A stretch of 64,000 bases of DNA from Clostridium sp. (GCA_021770825.1 JAETQD010000007.1:89316-153315), one strand, 5' to 3'. Shown: positions 1-9,150, counted from the first letter of the stretch. Program-made: numbers and translations. The notes: generated by a model not told the origin, from the letters alone.

Positions 1-766
1 TTTTTGCATAGATTTCCCCGTCTGCATGGATTTCATGGCTGTTTACCAGGGTTTCAGAATCATCATAAATGGGGATGGTCCCGTCCACCAGAAGGTCCCC
101 TGCTTTCACCTCATCCCCGGCCTTCACCGCCAGAAAGCCGTTTCGCACCACGCATCTTGTGATGACGCCGTCTTTACCGGCTGCCAGGTCACAGGGCGTC
201 TTATCAGCCTCTACGGGCGCCAGAAGAGCCTCATTTTCCTTTACATGGATGATGAGCCTGGTCCCTCTGATTTCTGCCGAAACCCAGGTAATTTCCGTAA
301 ACTGGTTCCGAATTTCCCCCTCCAGGGCCTCGCAGGAAATCTCCGACTTTCTCATGCCGCAGACCACCGGAAGCGTTTCCATGTAATGCAAAAGCATCTC
401 ATCGGTAAATCTTAAATTCCCTTCAAAGGAAATGTCCCAGATAAAAAAAGAAAGTCCGTAGAGCATAAGAAAAAAAGACATAGCTCCGGCAGCCAGAAGC
501 TTTCGTTTCCGGTTTCTGTACAGAAAAAAGGGGAGTCCGTATTTTTCCCGCAGAAAAAGCCGCACCCCTGCCTTTTTCACCACAGGCTTCATCCGCTTAT
601 AGTCCTCTGCCGTGGTCCAGAAGGACACCCTTCCCTCTTCATCCCCGGAAATTTCCAGGATTTTAAACTCTCTCTGGGCGGCTATATTAAAAAAACGCTC
701 TTTATCGTGACCGGAGATTTCTGCCTTCACTCCGCCTGAAAAAAAGAACCGCTTCCATGCCTTCAA
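1..766 (-). CDS. yqfD: Sporulation protein YqfD (3' part beyond window)
   Basis: Partial gene; it runs off the left edge. About 255 residues are visible. They begin with a short W-K-R-F-F-F-S-G-G-V-K-A-E-I-S-G segment typical of YqfD, followed by one membrane span near residues 80-100 and an extracytoplasmic part. YqfD is a sporulation protein made in the mother cell in the SpoIID/SpoIVA-era regulon; its biochemical role is unclear. The start is TTG at 766, chosen because GGGGATGG lies 8 nt upstream and an in-frame ATG is absent at that point. It follows yqfC by 13 nt, so the two are co-transcribed. The order yqfC-yqfD is conserved in endospore formers. Confidence 0.88.
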   Translation of the reverse strand, partial: MKAWKRFFFSGGVKAEISGHDKERFFNIAAQREFKILEISGDEEGRVSFWTTAEDYKRMKPVVKKAGVRLFLREKYGLPFFLYRNRKRKLLAAGAMSFFLMLYGLSFFIWDISFEGNLRFTDEMLLHYMETLPVVCGMRKSEISCEALEGEIRNQFTEITWVSAEIRGTRLIIHVKENEALLAPVEADKTPCDLAAGKDGVITRCVVRNGFLAVKAGDEVKAGDLLVDGTIPIYDDSETLVNSHEIHADGEIYAK

Positions 767-779
767 GTTTCCATCCCCT

Positions 780-1052
780 TTACTCGAACTTCACATCCTG
801 AATCTGTCCCACAATCTCCATCTCATCCTTATCGTAGTAACGGATTCTTAAATTTCTTCCGGAAACCGAAAGCTTATACCGCTTCGCCTGCAGCTTTATG
901 GACGTGTCGGAATAAATCAGAATATTCCTGTAATTTTCCACGCGCAGGGTGTTCTTCCCGATTACCGTCAATAAGGTTTCCCCCAAAACCGCATCCTGGG
1001 GAAGCCTTAAGGACTCCACCAGTGCATCTTTGCCATTGGTTTTCTTCTTCAA
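780..1052 (-). CDS. yqfC: Sporulation protein YqfC
   Basis: A 90-residue protein with the YqfC pattern L-R-L-P-Q-D, then G-E-T-L-L-T-V-I-G, then a V-E-N-Y-R-N segment and a beta-rich C-terminus. YqfC is a small sporulation protein of unknown activity encoded just before yqfD. I chose TTG at 1052 because CAGGAG sits 7 nt upstream and the length then fits the family. An in-frame ATG at 1082 would add 10 basic residues but has no ribosome binding site. A perfect sigma-E-like -10 (CATACACT, 1086-1093) lies upstream, which would give a leader of about 27 nt to the TTG and almost none to the ATG. Confidence 0.85.
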   Translation of the reverse strand: MKKKTNGKDALVESLRLPQDAVLGETLLTVIGKNTLRVENYRNILIYSDTSIKLQAKRYKLSVSGRNLRIRYYDKDEMEIVGQIQDVKFE

Positions 1053-1085
1053 GGTCCGGCTCCTGCTTTTTCGTGGATTCATGTT

Positions 1086-1093
1086 AGTGTATG
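1086..1093 (-). promoter_or_regulatory. Putative sigma-E -10 element for yqfC-yqfD
   Basis: CATACACT matches the sigma-E -10 consensus. The expected -35 would fall inside the rpsU terminator and is a poor match (T-rich), so the call rests on the -10 and on the sporulation genes that follow. Confidence 0.45.
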
Positions 1094-1102
1094 CAAAAGA
1101 AC

Positions 1103-1140
1103 GAAAAAAAAGAAGATATCCCAAAAAGGAATATCTTCTT
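1103..1140 (-). terminator. Rho-independent terminator after rpsU
   Basis: A 9-bp stem (AGAAGATAT / ATATCTTCT) with an 11-nt loop is followed on the minus strand by eight T. It lies 17 nt past the rpsU stop codon and separates rpsU from the yqfC-yqfD unit. Confidence 0.88.
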
Positions 1141-1156
1141 AATGACGCGTTTTCAA

Positions 1157-1333
1157 TTAATTGTATTTACGCTTTCTTGCGGCTTCAGACTTCTTTTTAC
1201 GTCTTACGCTGGGCTTTTCATAATGCTCTCTTTTACGAATTTCCTGCTGAATACCAGCCTTCGCACAGTTTCTTTTGAATCTGCGTAAAGCGCTGTCCAG
1301 ACTCTCGTTATCTTTAACGATTACGTTTGACAT
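1157..1333 (-). CDS. rpsU: 30S ribosomal protein S21
   Basis: A 58-residue, very basic protein read directly from the minus strand. It starts [20 protein letters not shown] and ends in [12 protein letters not shown], the full-length bS21 pattern. S21 binds the 3' region of 16S rRNA in the small subunit and affects initiation. Start ATG at 1333 is preceded by AGGTGTG and, further up, GGAGGGAGG. The gene has its own terminator and stands alone before yqfC-yqfD, an order common in clostridia. Confidence 0.95.
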   Translation of the reverse strand: MSNVIVKDNESLDSALRRFKRNCAKAGIQQEIRKREHYEKPSVRRKKKSEAARKRKYN

Positions 1334-1463
1334 AGCTCACACCTAACCTCCCTCCAGTTGTGTAATTGTGCATAATACAACTGTTTGGGTATTTTTTAGC
1401 ACTGGTATGATTATATCATAAATTACACATTCGTCAACATATTTTTTTGAAATTCTAAAAAAA

Positions 1464-4106
1464 TTATTCCTTAATCTGCTCAGAAACGACATCAGCCACT
1501 TTTTCGAGGGCAGAAGCCACGCCTTCCGGATTTTTACCTCCGGCCTGAGCCATGTTGGGACGGCCGCCGCCGCCTCCTCCCACCAGGCCTGCAATGGCCT
1601 TGATGAGGTTACCTGCATGGGCGCCGCGCTTCTGTGCGCCGTCGGTTGCCGTGGCCATCAGGTTCACCTTGCCGTCCAGGACGGAAGCGATTACAATGAC
1701 GCCTTCTCCTAACTTCTCCTTAAGCTGGTCGCCTAAGTTTCTTAAGCCATTCATGTCCACGCCGTCAGCTCTCACTGCCAGAACCTTAACGCCCTTCACC
1801 TCTTTTACCTGGTCTAAGACGTCGCCCATGGCTTCCTTGGCCAACTTACTCTTAAGCTTTTCGTTTTCAGAATGGAGGGCCTTGATTTCTTCCATCATGG
1901 CCTCGATCTTAGCGGTCAGTGCGCCCGGTGTTGCCTTGGCAGCAGCCGCAGCCTCATGAAGCTCCTTCTCCACCGCCTCGTAATGGCCCAGAAGGCCGTC
2001 GGAGGTCAGGGCCTCAATACGTCTCACTCCGGCAGCGATTCCTGCTTCGGAGAGAATCTTAAAGGAGCTGATGGAGGAGGTGTTGGCCACATGGGTTCCG
2101 CCGCAGAGCTCTGTGGAGAAGTCTCCCATCTTTACCACACGGACGGTCTCGCCGTACTTTTCACCGAACAGAGCCATAGCTCCCGTCTTCTTGGCATCCT
2201 CTAAGCTCATGATATCCGTATGGACTTCCAGACCCACGCGGATTTCTTTATTTACAATGTCCTCCACCTGTTTGATCTCTTCCGGAGTCATGGCGGAGAA
2301 ATGGGTAAAGTCAAAACGCAGCCTGTCGCATGTCACAAGGGAGCCTGCCTGCTCTACATGCTCTCCCAACACGGTGCGGAGGGCCTTATGGAGAAGGTGG
2401 GTTGCGCTGTGGTTTCTGGCGGTCAGGGCACGGTTTTCTTCGTTTACCTTTAAGGTAACGGTCTCGCCCACCTGGAACATGCCGCTTGTCATCACGCCCA
2501 CATGGCCCACTTTGCCTCCCTGGAGCTTGATGGTATCTTCCACGGTAAAGGTTCCGTTATCCGATACGATCTGGCCGATATCGGCCTGCTGGCCGCCCAT
2601 GGTGGCATAGAACGGAGTCTCGTCCACAAGAATGGTTCCCTTCTGGCCATCGGTTAAGGCCTCCACGATCTCGTCTTCCGTGGTCAGGACTGTAATCTTG
2701 GAATCATGGACCAGTCTGTCATAGCCCACAAATTTAGAGGTAACGGACGGGTCGATGGACTGGTAAACGGTCACGTCTGCGCCCATGTAGTTGGTGGTCT
2801 TTCTGGCTTTTCTGGCCTTTTCCTTCTGTTCATTCATACAGGCGGCAAAGCCGTCCTCGTCCACCTCGAAACTCTTCTCTTCCAGGATTTCCTTGGTAAG
2901 ATCTAACGGGAATCCATAGGTATCGTAAAGCTTAAAGGCATCGGAGCCGGGAAGTGTGGAGGAGCCGTTTTTCTTCATCTCCTCTTCCATATCGGAAAGG
3001 ATGGCAAGTCCCTGATCGATGGTCTTATTGAACTTGTCCTCTTCCTCGGTGAGAACCTTAAAGATCATCACTTTCTTTTCTTCCAGCTCAGGATATCCGT
3101 CCTTGGATAAGGCGATAACCGTATCGGAAAGGTTTGCAAGGAACTTTCCTTCAATGCCTAACTTTCTTCCGTGACGGGCAGCACGTCTTAAAAGACGGCG
3201 GAGCACATAGCCGCGGCCTTCATTGGACGGCATGATTCCATCGGAAATCATGAAGGTGCAGGATTTGATATGGTCTGTCACGATACGGAGGGAAACATCG
3301 GTGTCGTGGTCCTTCTGGTATTCCTTTCCGGCAAGGGCACATACCCGGTCAAGCAGCGCCTTGTTGGTGTCGATGGTGAACAGAGAGTCCACATCCTGTA
3401 CCACAACGGCCAGACGCTCCAGTCCCATACCGGTATCGATGTTTTTCTGTACCAGATCGGTATAATTTCCGTGTCCGTCGTTGTTGAACTGGGAGAACAC
3501 GTTGTTCCATACCTCGATGTAACGGTCACATTCGCAGCCCACGGTACAGCCCGGCTTTCCGCAGCCGTATTTTTCTCCGCGGTCATAGTAAATCTCAGAG
3601 CAGGGACCGCAGGGACCTGCGCCGTGCTCCCAGAAGTTGTCTTCTCTGCCGAAGCGGAAAATCCGGTCTGCCGGAATTCCGATCTCCTCGTTCCAGATCT
3701 TAAAAGCTTCTTCATCGTCCAGATAAATGGACGGATACAGGCGGTCTGCCTCCAGGCCAACCACCTCTGTTAAAAATTCCCAGGACCAGTGAATGGCCTC
3801 TGTCTTAAAATAATCTCCGAAAGAAAAGTTTCCCAGCATCTCAAAAAAGGTGCCATGACGGGCTGTCTTACCGATATTTTCAATGTCGCCGGTACGGATA
3901 CACTTCTGACAGGTGCAGACTCTGCGCCTGGGCGGGATCTCCTGTCCGGTGAAGTAGGGCTTAAGGGGAGCCATACCGGAGTTGATTAAAAGTAAGCTGT
4001 TGTCATTATGAGGAACAAGGGAAAAGCTCTTCATTGCCAGATGTCCCTTGCTCTCGAAGAACTCAAGGAACATTTTCCTCAGTTCGTTCACACCATATTT
4101 CTGCAT
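1464..4106 (-). CDS. alaS: Alanine--tRNA ligase
   Basis: An 880-residue, full-length alanyl-tRNA synthetase. The N-terminal class II catalytic core (M-Q-K-Y-G-V-N-E-L-R-K-M-F-L-E-F-F) is followed by the tRNA recognition region, the editing domain with the zinc/hydrolysis motifs H-S-A-T-H near residue 565 and C-G-G-T-H about 100 residues later, and a C-terminal DHHA1 domain ending with a glycine run G-G-G-G-G-G-R-P. It charges tRNA-Ala with alanine in the cytosol and edits Ser/Gly mischarging. AGGAGG lies 10 nt before the ATG and overlaps the stop codon of the 39-codon ORF upstream, so the two are translationally close. No T-box leader is present. Confidence 0.97.
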   Translation of the reverse strand: MQKYGVNELRKMFLEFFESKGHLAMKSFSLVPHNDNSLLLINSGMAPLKPYFTGQEIPPRRRVCTCQKCIRTGDIENIGKTARHGTFFEMLGNFSFGDYFKTEAIHWSWEFLTEVVGLEADRLYPSIYLDDEEAFKIWNEEIGIPADRIFRFGREDNFWEHGAGPCGPCSEIYYDRGEKYGCGKPGCTVGCECDRYIEVWNNVFSQFNNDGHGNYTDLVQKNIDTGMGLERLAVVVQDVDSLFTIDTNKALLDRVCALAGKEYQKDHDTDVSLRIVTDHIKSCTFMISDGIMPSNEGRGYVLRRLLRRAARHGRKLGIEGKFLANLSDTVIALSKDGYPELEEKKVMIFKVLTEEEDKFNKTIDQGLAILSDMEEEMKKNGSSTLPGSDAFKLYDTYGFPLDLTKEILEEKSFEVDEDGFAACMNEQKEKARKARKTTNYMGADVTVYQSIDPSVTSKFVGYDRLVHDSKITVLTTEDEIVEALTDGQKGTILVDETPFYATMGGQQADIGQIVSDNGTFTVEDTIKLQGGKVGHVGVMTSGMFQVGETVTLKVNEENRALTARNHSATHLLHKALRTVLGEHVEQAGSLVTCDRLRFDFTHFSAMTPEEIKQVEDIVNKEIRVGLEVHTDIMSLEDAKKTGAMALFGEKYGETVRVVKMGDFSTELCGGTHVANTSSISSFKILSEAGIAAGVRRIEALTSDGLLGHYEAVEKELHEAAAAAKATPGALTAKIEAMMEEIKALHSENEKLKSKLAKEAMGDVLDQVKEVKGVKVLAVRADGVDMNGLRNLGDQLKEKLGEGVIVIASVLDGKVNLMATATDGAQKRGAHAGNLIKAIAGLVGGGGGGRPNMAQAGGKNPEGVASALEKVADVVSEQIKE

Positions 4107-4123
4107 GGTTTTCTGCCTCCTGG

Positions 4124-4243
4124 TTACTGTTTATTTCTTTTGTTTTTGAATTTTTTACCGCAGACAAGCCCTGCGAATGCAAATGCACAGAGGATCGCTG
4201 CCTTGATTACGGTTTCTATAAATGTAGCGAGAAATGCGGACAT
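4124..4243 (-). CDS. 39-residue putative membrane microprotein upstream of alaS
   Basis: This short ORF starts with ATG at 4243 after a near-perfect GGAGG ribosome binding site (7 nt spacing) and ends 17 nt before alaS. It begins MSAFLATFIETVIKAAILCA, continues hydrophobic with A-F-A-F-A-G-L-V-C-G, and ends in a basic tail (K-K-F-K-N-K-R-N-K-Q). This is the layout of a single-pass membrane peptide with a cytoplasmic basic end. The promoter at 4329-4357 drives it together with alaS. It is too short for routine ORF calls. It might be a real conserved protein or a leader peptide coupled to alaS; the function is unknown. Confidence 0.7.
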   Translation of the reverse strand: MSAFLATFIETVIKAAILCAFAFAGLVCGKKFKNKRNKQ

Positions 4244-4328
4244 AAACGCCTCCTTTTCCGGCTGTCTTATTCATTCAGACGCCTGTGCTTTTTATTTCAT
4301 GTTGGAATGGCACACGAATATAGTTTAT

Positions 4329-4357
4329 ATCATAATCGGAAATCTTAAAATATTCAA
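4329..4357 (-). promoter_or_regulatory. Promoter of the microprotein-alaS unit
   Basis: TTGAAT (4352-4357), 17-nt spacer, TATGAT (4329-4334). The predicted leader is about 80 nt, too short to hold a T-box. Confidence 0.75.
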
Positions 4358-4367
4358 GAGGAAATGT

Positions 4368-4401
4368 AAAAAATAAGTCCGCACGCGGCAAAAGCCGGTG
4401 C
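4368..4401 (-). terminator. Terminator after the LprI-like gene
   Basis: A GC-rich stem with one bulge (GCACCGGC / GCCGCGTGC, loop of four T) is followed on the minus strand by GGACTTATTTTTT. It starts 7 nt past the stop codon at 4408. Confidence 0.75.
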
Positions 4402-4407
4402 AGACTC

Positions 4408-5301
4408 TCAAGGTGCCGATTCCCGGTCCAGGACATCGGAATAATCTTCATATAGTTCATAGCAGCGGTCCCTGGTATACTGGGCCATCACTTTTACATA
4501 ATCCAGATTCTGGTTCTGGTTTGCAGCGGAGCGGATGGTTTTATCGGCTGCAATGTCCCGCTCCTTTAACCACTCCAGTTCAGAGAGTTTTAAGACATCC
4601 GCCTCTTCCTTTGACATGCGGCTCCGGATGGCATTGTAAATCAAGTTCAGTTCCCGGTCCCAGAGGGCGCATTCCTGTTCCGCCGATGCATAAGCGGAAA
4701 CCAGATTGGACTCCACAATGGATTCCCTGAACTGGGAGGCCTGGGATTCCGTCTGGGCCAGGCGTTCGGAAATATCGGCAGACGTATATGCGTTGGAGGT
4801 CTCTGTATTCTCTGCATAATTCTCCGTCTTTACCTCCGGATCCAGCGGAGATTTTACAGTCTCCGGCACCTCCTCCAAAACGGATTCTGCGGCTGCCACA
4901 TTTATTTGCACTTCTGTTCCGGCATCCTCCAGGGCTTCGGTGTCTTCCATCTCAGCCTCTTCTGTGACGGTTCCCTCTTCCTGGGGAGCTTCTTCCAAAA
5001 CAATTGTCTGGGGCGCAGATTTAGCCATACTGCGGCCTCCGGTCAGGGAATTATCATCCCCGTCGGCCGTTTCTGCGGCTTTGTCCGCCATATTCTGTCT
5101 GGCAATCCCCGTCTCCTGCCCGTTTCCTGCATCCTCCCCATAAACATTCGCCGTTAATGCTGCCGTCACCATATTCCCGTCGGCCGCAATCTCTGTCTGG
5201 GCCGTATCGGCGGATACAAAATCACTGGTTATTTTGGTGATACCCATACCTGCTGCCAGAATGCATAGTATTGCTATCCACATGCCTGTTCGTCTGTTCA
5301 T
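4408..5301 (-). CDS. Exported protein with C-terminal LprI/DUF1311-like domain
   Basis: A 297-residue protein. Residues 7-25 form an N-terminal hydrophobic signal or anchor (M-W-I-A-I-L-C-I-L-A-A-G-M-G-I). A long low-complexity acidic region (about 30-180, rich in E, T and A) links it to a compact helical domain at about 200-297. That domain carries C-A-L-W-D-R-E-L-N-L-I-Y and L-E-W-L-K-E-R-D, the pattern of the LprI / DUF1311 lysozyme-inhibitor-like family. It is probably exported and tethered to the membrane. The role is inferred only from the domain; lysozyme inhibition is not shown. Start ATG at 5301 has GGAG 9 nt upstream. It has its own terminator. Confidence 0.72.
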   Translation of the reverse strand: MNRRTGMWIAILCILAAGMGITKITSDFVSADTAQTEIAADGNMVTAALTANVYGEDAGNGQETGIARQNMADKAAETADGDDNSLTGGRSMAKSAPQTIVLEEAPQEEGTVTEEAEMEDTEALEDAGTEVQINVAAAESVLEEVPETVKSPLDPEVKTENYAENTETSNAYTSADISERLAQTESQASQFRESIVESNLVSAYASAEQECALWDRELNLIYNAIRSRMSKEEADVLKLSELEWLKERDIAADKTIRSAANQNQNLDYVKVMAQYTRDRCYELYEDYSDVLDRESAP

Positions 5302-5406
5302 GTATCACTACTCCATATTCTAGTAACCTAAACATAACACAAACGCAACTGCTTGTGAATAAAAAAATGAAATTAGTAATATTTTGTAAGATTATTGTAA
5401 ATTTTA

Positions 5407-5883
5407 CTATGAAATTCCAGGATCCGTAAGGAGGCCTGTCCCATCAGCTGCTGTGGTGGCAAGCCTGTCGCAGCGCTCGTTTTCCGGATGACCGTCATGG
5501 CCCCGCACCCAGTAAAAGGTCACCTGATGGGGCTCCATGGCCTTTAAAAGCCGCTCCCAGAGATCCACATTTTTCACCGGACCGCTCTTGGGCCGCTTCC
5601 AGTTGTTTTTCACCCAGCTTTCAATCCATTTCTGGTTAAAAGCATCCACCAGATACCTGGAATCCGAGTAAAGCTCCACCTCGCAGGGGCGGGTTAAGGC
5701 CTCCAGTCCCGCAATGGCTGCCATTAGCTCCATCCGGTTATTGGTGGTTTTCACATATCCGGCTGAGAGCTCTTTTTCATGGAGTACGCCCTTTTGGTCC
5801 ACATACTGAAGCACCGCTCCGTAGCCGCCCGGCCCGTCGGGATTTCCGCGGGCCGCACCGTCCGTATATAATGTCACCTTCAT
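5407..5883 (-). CDS. rnhA: Ribonuclease HI
   Basis: A 158-residue type 1 RNase H, which cuts the RNA strand of RNA-DNA hybrids. All four metal-binding acids are visible: D8 (Y-T-D-G-A), E52 (N-N-R-M-E-L), D74 (Y-S-D-S-R) and D139 (E-R-C-D-R-L-A). The loop H-D-G-H-P-E-N-E fits the family. Start ATG at 5883 is the last possible start before the conserved M-K-V-T-L-Y-T-D-G and has AAGGA about 13 nt upstream. Longer upstream starts would overlap the MBL gene and add non-homologous sequence. The gene follows the beta-CASP nuclease by 49 nt. Confidence 0.93.
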   Translation of the reverse strand: MKVTLYTDGAARGNPDGPGGYGAVLQYVDQKGVLHEKELSAGYVKTTNNRMELMAAIAGLEALTRPCEVELYSDSRYLVDAFNQKWIESWVKNNWKRPKSGPVKNVDLWERLLKAMEPHQVTFYWVRGHDGHPENERCDRLATTAADGTGLLTDPGIS

Positions 5884-5932
5884 GTTCTTAAAAAAATCCT
5901 TTCGTCTGTGCCGCTCCTTTTCCTTAAAAGGA

Positions 5933-7534
5933 CTAGAGGTCCCACTTGTCGCAGAGGGCGTTGACATCGGCAGTAAATTTCTTGATGTCCTTATTGGCAC
6001 AATCTCTATTCTTTCTGATCACCCGCATTAAGCGCTCACCGGCAGCCACCAGAAGCTCGAAGATAGACCTGTTCTCCTTCTGGCGCTCGGTCTCCTTGCG
6101 GATGGGGATACCCATGGTCTGCTTAAGCCATGCGCCTTCTGCCAGGTCGTACACGGAGCCGGAAAACGGGGCATCGGTTTCATAGCCGTATTCCGCCCTT
6201 AAATGGTTGGCAAAACTGGTGCAGACGGCGTCATCGCCGTGTACCAGGAACACATGGTCCGGCTTTTTCTTAAAGGCCTGAAGCCAGGTGATGAGTCCTT
6301 CCTTATCGGCATGGCCGGAAATTCCTTCCAGTTTTTCGATGTGGGCCTCCACGTCGATGGTTTCACCAAAGAGCTTTACCACCTGGGCGCCGTCTATAAG
6401 GGAGCGGCCCAGGGTTCCTATGGCCTGGTAGCCTGCAAATAAAACCGTACATTCCGGACGCCACAGGTTATGCTTTAAGTGGTGGCGGATTCGTCCGGCA
6501 TCACACATTCCGGCGGCGGAAATAATCACCTTCGGCGTCATGTCAAAGTTGATGTTTTTGGAGTCCTCGCTGGTGATGGAAAGCTTAAGGCCCGGGAAGC
6601 TGATGGGGTTAATCCCCTTTTCCACAAGCTCCATGGCTTCCTCGTCAAAGCATTCCATAATGTTTTTTGTGAACACATGGGTGGCCTCCACGGCCAGAGG
6701 GCTATCCACGTAAACATCGAAATTGTCATGGCCGGTGATCAGGTGCTCTTCCTTTATTTTTCTCATGAAATACAGAATTTCCTGGGTACGGCCAACGGCA
6801 AAGGCCGGAATCACCAGATTGCCGCCGCGGTCTAAGGTCTCCTGCAAAATTCTGGCCAGTTCACCGATATGCTCATGGGTCCTGTCATGGGAGCGGTCGC
6901 CGTAGGTACACTCCATCACCACGTAGTCTGCCTCGTCGATGTAGCTGGGGTCCTTGATTAAGGGCTTGTTTTTATTTCCGATATCTCCGGAGAAGACGAT
7001 CTTCTTTGAAGTTTCTCCTTCCTCCACCCATACTTCAATGGAGGCGGAACCAAGGAGATGGCCCACATCGGTGAACCGGATTTTGATGCCGTCCGTGAGG
7101 GTTAAAACATTGCCGTAACGGCAGGGGACGAAATGTTTCAGAACGCCTTCTGCATCGTTTACGGTGTAAAGGGCCTCCACCTCCGGCTTTCCGGCACGCC
7201 TGGCCTTTCTGTTTTTCCACTCAGCCTCCATTTCCTGGATATGAGCAGAATCCTTTAACATGATATTGCAGAGGTCACAGGTGGCCTGGGTGGCAAAAAT
7301 CTGGCCTTTAAAACCCCTGGCATAGATTAAGGGCAAGAGGCCGGCATGGTCGATGTGGGCGTGGGTTAAGAGAACATAATCCACATCGGAGAACGGGATG
7401 GGAAGGTCCGCATTTTCGTATACGTTTCCGCCCTGTTCCATACCATAGTCTACGAGGATATGTTTGCCGCAGGCTTCCAGATAATGACAACTGCCGGTTA
7501 CTTCGTGGTCAGCGCCGATGAAGGTTAGTTTCAT
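5933..7534 (-). CDS. Metallo-beta-lactamase/beta-CASP ribonuclease-like protein
   Basis: A 533-residue protein of the beta-CASP metallo-beta-lactamase superfamily (RNA-processing exonuclease, Ysh1/CPSF73-like). The zinc motif [12 protein letters not shown] is at about residue 55, and a central beta-CASP insert contains D-S-P-L-A and the [10 protein letters not shown] block. Later metal ligands lie in S-G-H-A-D (about 400) and V-H-G-D-D. A C-terminal extension of about 80 residues after the last motif is helical and basic. AAGGAGG sits 7 nt before the ATG. It is followed by rnhA, so two nucleases acting on RNA share one transcript. The substrate is not known from sequence. Confidence 0.88.
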   Translation of the reverse strand: MKLTFIGADHEVTGSCHYLEACGKHILVDYGMEQGGNVYENADLPIPFSDVDYVLLTHAHIDHAGLLPLIYARGFKGQIFATQATCDLCNIMLKDSAHIQEMEAEWKNRKARRAGKPEVEALYTVNDAEGVLKHFVPCRYGNVLTLTDGIKIRFTDVGHLLGSASIEVWVEEGETSKKIVFSGDIGNKNKPLIKDPSYIDEADYVVMECTYGDRSHDRTHEHIGELARILQETLDRGGNLVIPAFAVGRTQEILYFMRKIKEEHLITGHDNFDVYVDSPLAVEATHVFTKNIMECFDEEAMELVEKGINPISFPGLKLSITSEDSKNINFDMTPKVIISAAGMCDAGRIRHHLKHNLWRPECTVLFAGYQAIGTLGRSLIDGAQVVKLFGETIDVEAHIEKLEGISGHADKEGLITWLQAFKKKPDHVFLVHGDDAVCTSFANHLRAEYGYETDAPFSGSVYDLAEGAWLKQTMGIPIRKETERQKENRSIFELLVAAGERLMRVIRKNRDCANKDIKKFTADVNALCDKWDL

Positions 7535-7608
7535 ATGTTTGCCTCCTTGTATGTCTTTGGTGGGAATCGTCAGAGAATCAGAGGGGTTTCGCGGTTGGTT
7601 ATAGGATA

Positions 7609-7637
7609 ATTATACCTCTTTTCAGATAATAATGCAA
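7609..7637 (-). promoter_or_regulatory. Promoter for the MBL-rnhA unit
   Basis: TTGCAT (7632-7637), 17-nt spacer, TATAAT (7609-7614). The -35 lies inside the last codons of spoIVA, so the nuclease genes have their own vegetative promoter. Confidence 0.72.
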
Positions 7638-9094
7638 ATCATTCCTCCGTTGCTGTCATTGATTATCTTTTGCAGGGTATCCTGTAACTTTGCCTGGCAG
7701 TCTTCTGTCATCTGGGAAATTTTTGCCTGCATTCCGTCCTCCACGATCTGCTCCACCGATTTTCCGAAGATATTGGTCTCCCACACTCCGTCCTCTGTGG
7801 CTTCGCTGTCTTTTATGTAGGCGATTAAATCCTTTGCCTGCTGCTCACTTCCCACAATGGGAGCAATTTCCGTCTCAATATGGGCCTTTATGAGATTGAT
7901 GGAAGGCGCCTGTGCATGGATTTTTACCCCGTATTTGTTCCCATGGCGGATTAACTCCGGCTCCTCCAAAACAATTTCCGATTTATCCGGCATCACAATG
8001 CCGTATCCCTTAAGCCGCACCTGGCTTAAGGCATCCTTCACCTTTTCGTACTCGCCCTGCATTCCCGATAATTTCGATAACGTATGGAACAGCTCGTATT
8101 CATCCTGGACCGGAAGTCCGGTAAGTTCGCTGATCACCTGAAAATAGCAGTCGTCGTCCGTCTGCACCCTGAGGGATACGGTTCCGTCTGACATTTCCAT
8201 TTTGTCAATGACGATTTCCCTTATGGAATTTCCCTCCGGGGTTAAGCTTTGGGGAACCACATCCTTCATCTGGCTTACCTTCCCCAAAATTTCCCTGGCA
8301 TTTTCAATGGCCGCCGCCTTTAAGGGGTGGGTATCCGGAAGAATTTCCATCCACTTGGGGATATGGAAATCCAGTTCCGTCACAGGAAATTCCTTTAAAA
8401 CCCTGGCCAGAATGGTTTCAATGTCTTCCTTTTTTAACTGCTCGCAGTTCATGGGAAGCACCGTAACGCCATGGGTCTCCTCCAGCTTCCTTGCCATATT
8501 CCTTGTTTCCTCCGCATAGGGTCTTGCAGAGTTTAAAAGCACTAAAAAGGGCTTTCCGATCTCTTTTAGTTCCTTTATGGTGCGGGTTTCCGCCTCATTA
8601 TAATCCTCCCGTTTTAAATCCCCGAAGCTTCCGTCTCCCGTAATGGCTATGCCGATGGTGGAATGGTCGCGGATTACCTTTCTGGTTCCGATTTCTGCTG
8701 CCTGGGTAAACGGGATTTCATGGTCATACCAGGGTGTCTTTACCAGCCGTTCCTCCCCGTTTTCCTCATGGCCTGCCGCCCCCTCCACCATGAAGCCAAC
8801 GCAGTCGATGAGCCGGATTTTGGCGGTGATTCCGTCTTCCAGCGTGATCTCGGCGGCTTCCTTTGGAATGAATTTGGGCTCTGTGGTCATGATGGTCTTT
8901 CCTGCGGCACTCTGGGGAAGTTCATCGCGGGTTAAGGCCTTTCCATGGCCCTCCGGCAGCTTTGGCAGCACCATCAATTCCATGAACCGTTTAATAAAGG
9001 TGGATTTTCCTGTGCGGACCGGGCCCACCACACCTATGTAAATTTCTCCTCCGGTTCTGGCTTCAATATCTTTGTATACATGGAAATTGTCCAT
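7622..9094 (-). CDS. spoIVA: Stage IV sporulation protein A
   Basis: A 490-residue SpoIVA, the ATPase that polymerises on the forespore surface to form the basement layer of the spore coat. The Walker A motif G-P-V-R-T-G-K-S-T is at 24-32, the GTPase-like domain reaches about residue 240, and the conserved C-terminus ends G-G-M-I-C-I-I-I. The length equals the family norm. GGGGG precedes the ATG by 8 nt. A sigma-E-type promoter lies directly upstream, overlapping the gpsA stop codon, so the gene can be switched on in the mother cell independently of the housekeeping genes upstream. Confidence 0.97.
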   Translation of the reverse strand: MDNFHVYKDIEARTGGEIYIGVVGPVRTGKSTFIKRFMELMVLPKLPEGHGKALTRDELPQSAAGKTIMTTEPKFIPKEAAEITLEDGITAKIRLIDCVGFMVEGAAGHEENGEERLVKTPWYDHEIPFTQAAEIGTRKVIRDHSTIGIAITGDGSFGDLKREDYNEAETRTIKELKEIGKPFLVLLNSARPYAEETRNMARKLEETHGVTVLPMNCEQLKKEDIETILARVLKEFPVTELDFHIPKWMEILPDTHPLKAAAIENAREILGKVSQMKDVVPQSLTPEGNSIREIVIDKMEMSDGTVSLRVQTDDDCYFQVISELTGLPVQDEYELFHTLSKLSGMQGEYEKVKDALSQVRLKGYGIVMPDKSEIVLEEPELIRHGNKYGVKIHAQAPSINLIKAHIETEIAPIVGSEQQAKDLIAYIKDSEATEDGVWETNIFGKSVEQIVEDGMQAKISQMTEDCQAKLQDTLQKIINDSNGGMICIII

Positions 9095-9121
9095 AAAAAT
9101 ACCCCCTTGTTATACTGATAG

Positions 9122-9150
9122 AGTATATGCAGGGGGGATTTTCTTTATGC
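9122..9150 (-). promoter_or_regulatory. Sigma-E-type promoter of spoIVA
   Basis: The -35-like GCATAAA (9144-9150), a 14-nt spacer and the -10 CATATACT (9122-9129) fit the sigma-E pattern. The -35 overlaps the gpsA stop codon. In Bacillus subtilis spoIVA is a known sigma-E gene. Confidence 0.68.

Noticed and set aside
4107..4330. T-box riboswitch before alaS
   Set aside because: The leader from the promoter to the microprotein is only about 80 nt and lacks the AGGGTGG-type T-box sequence and specifier stem.
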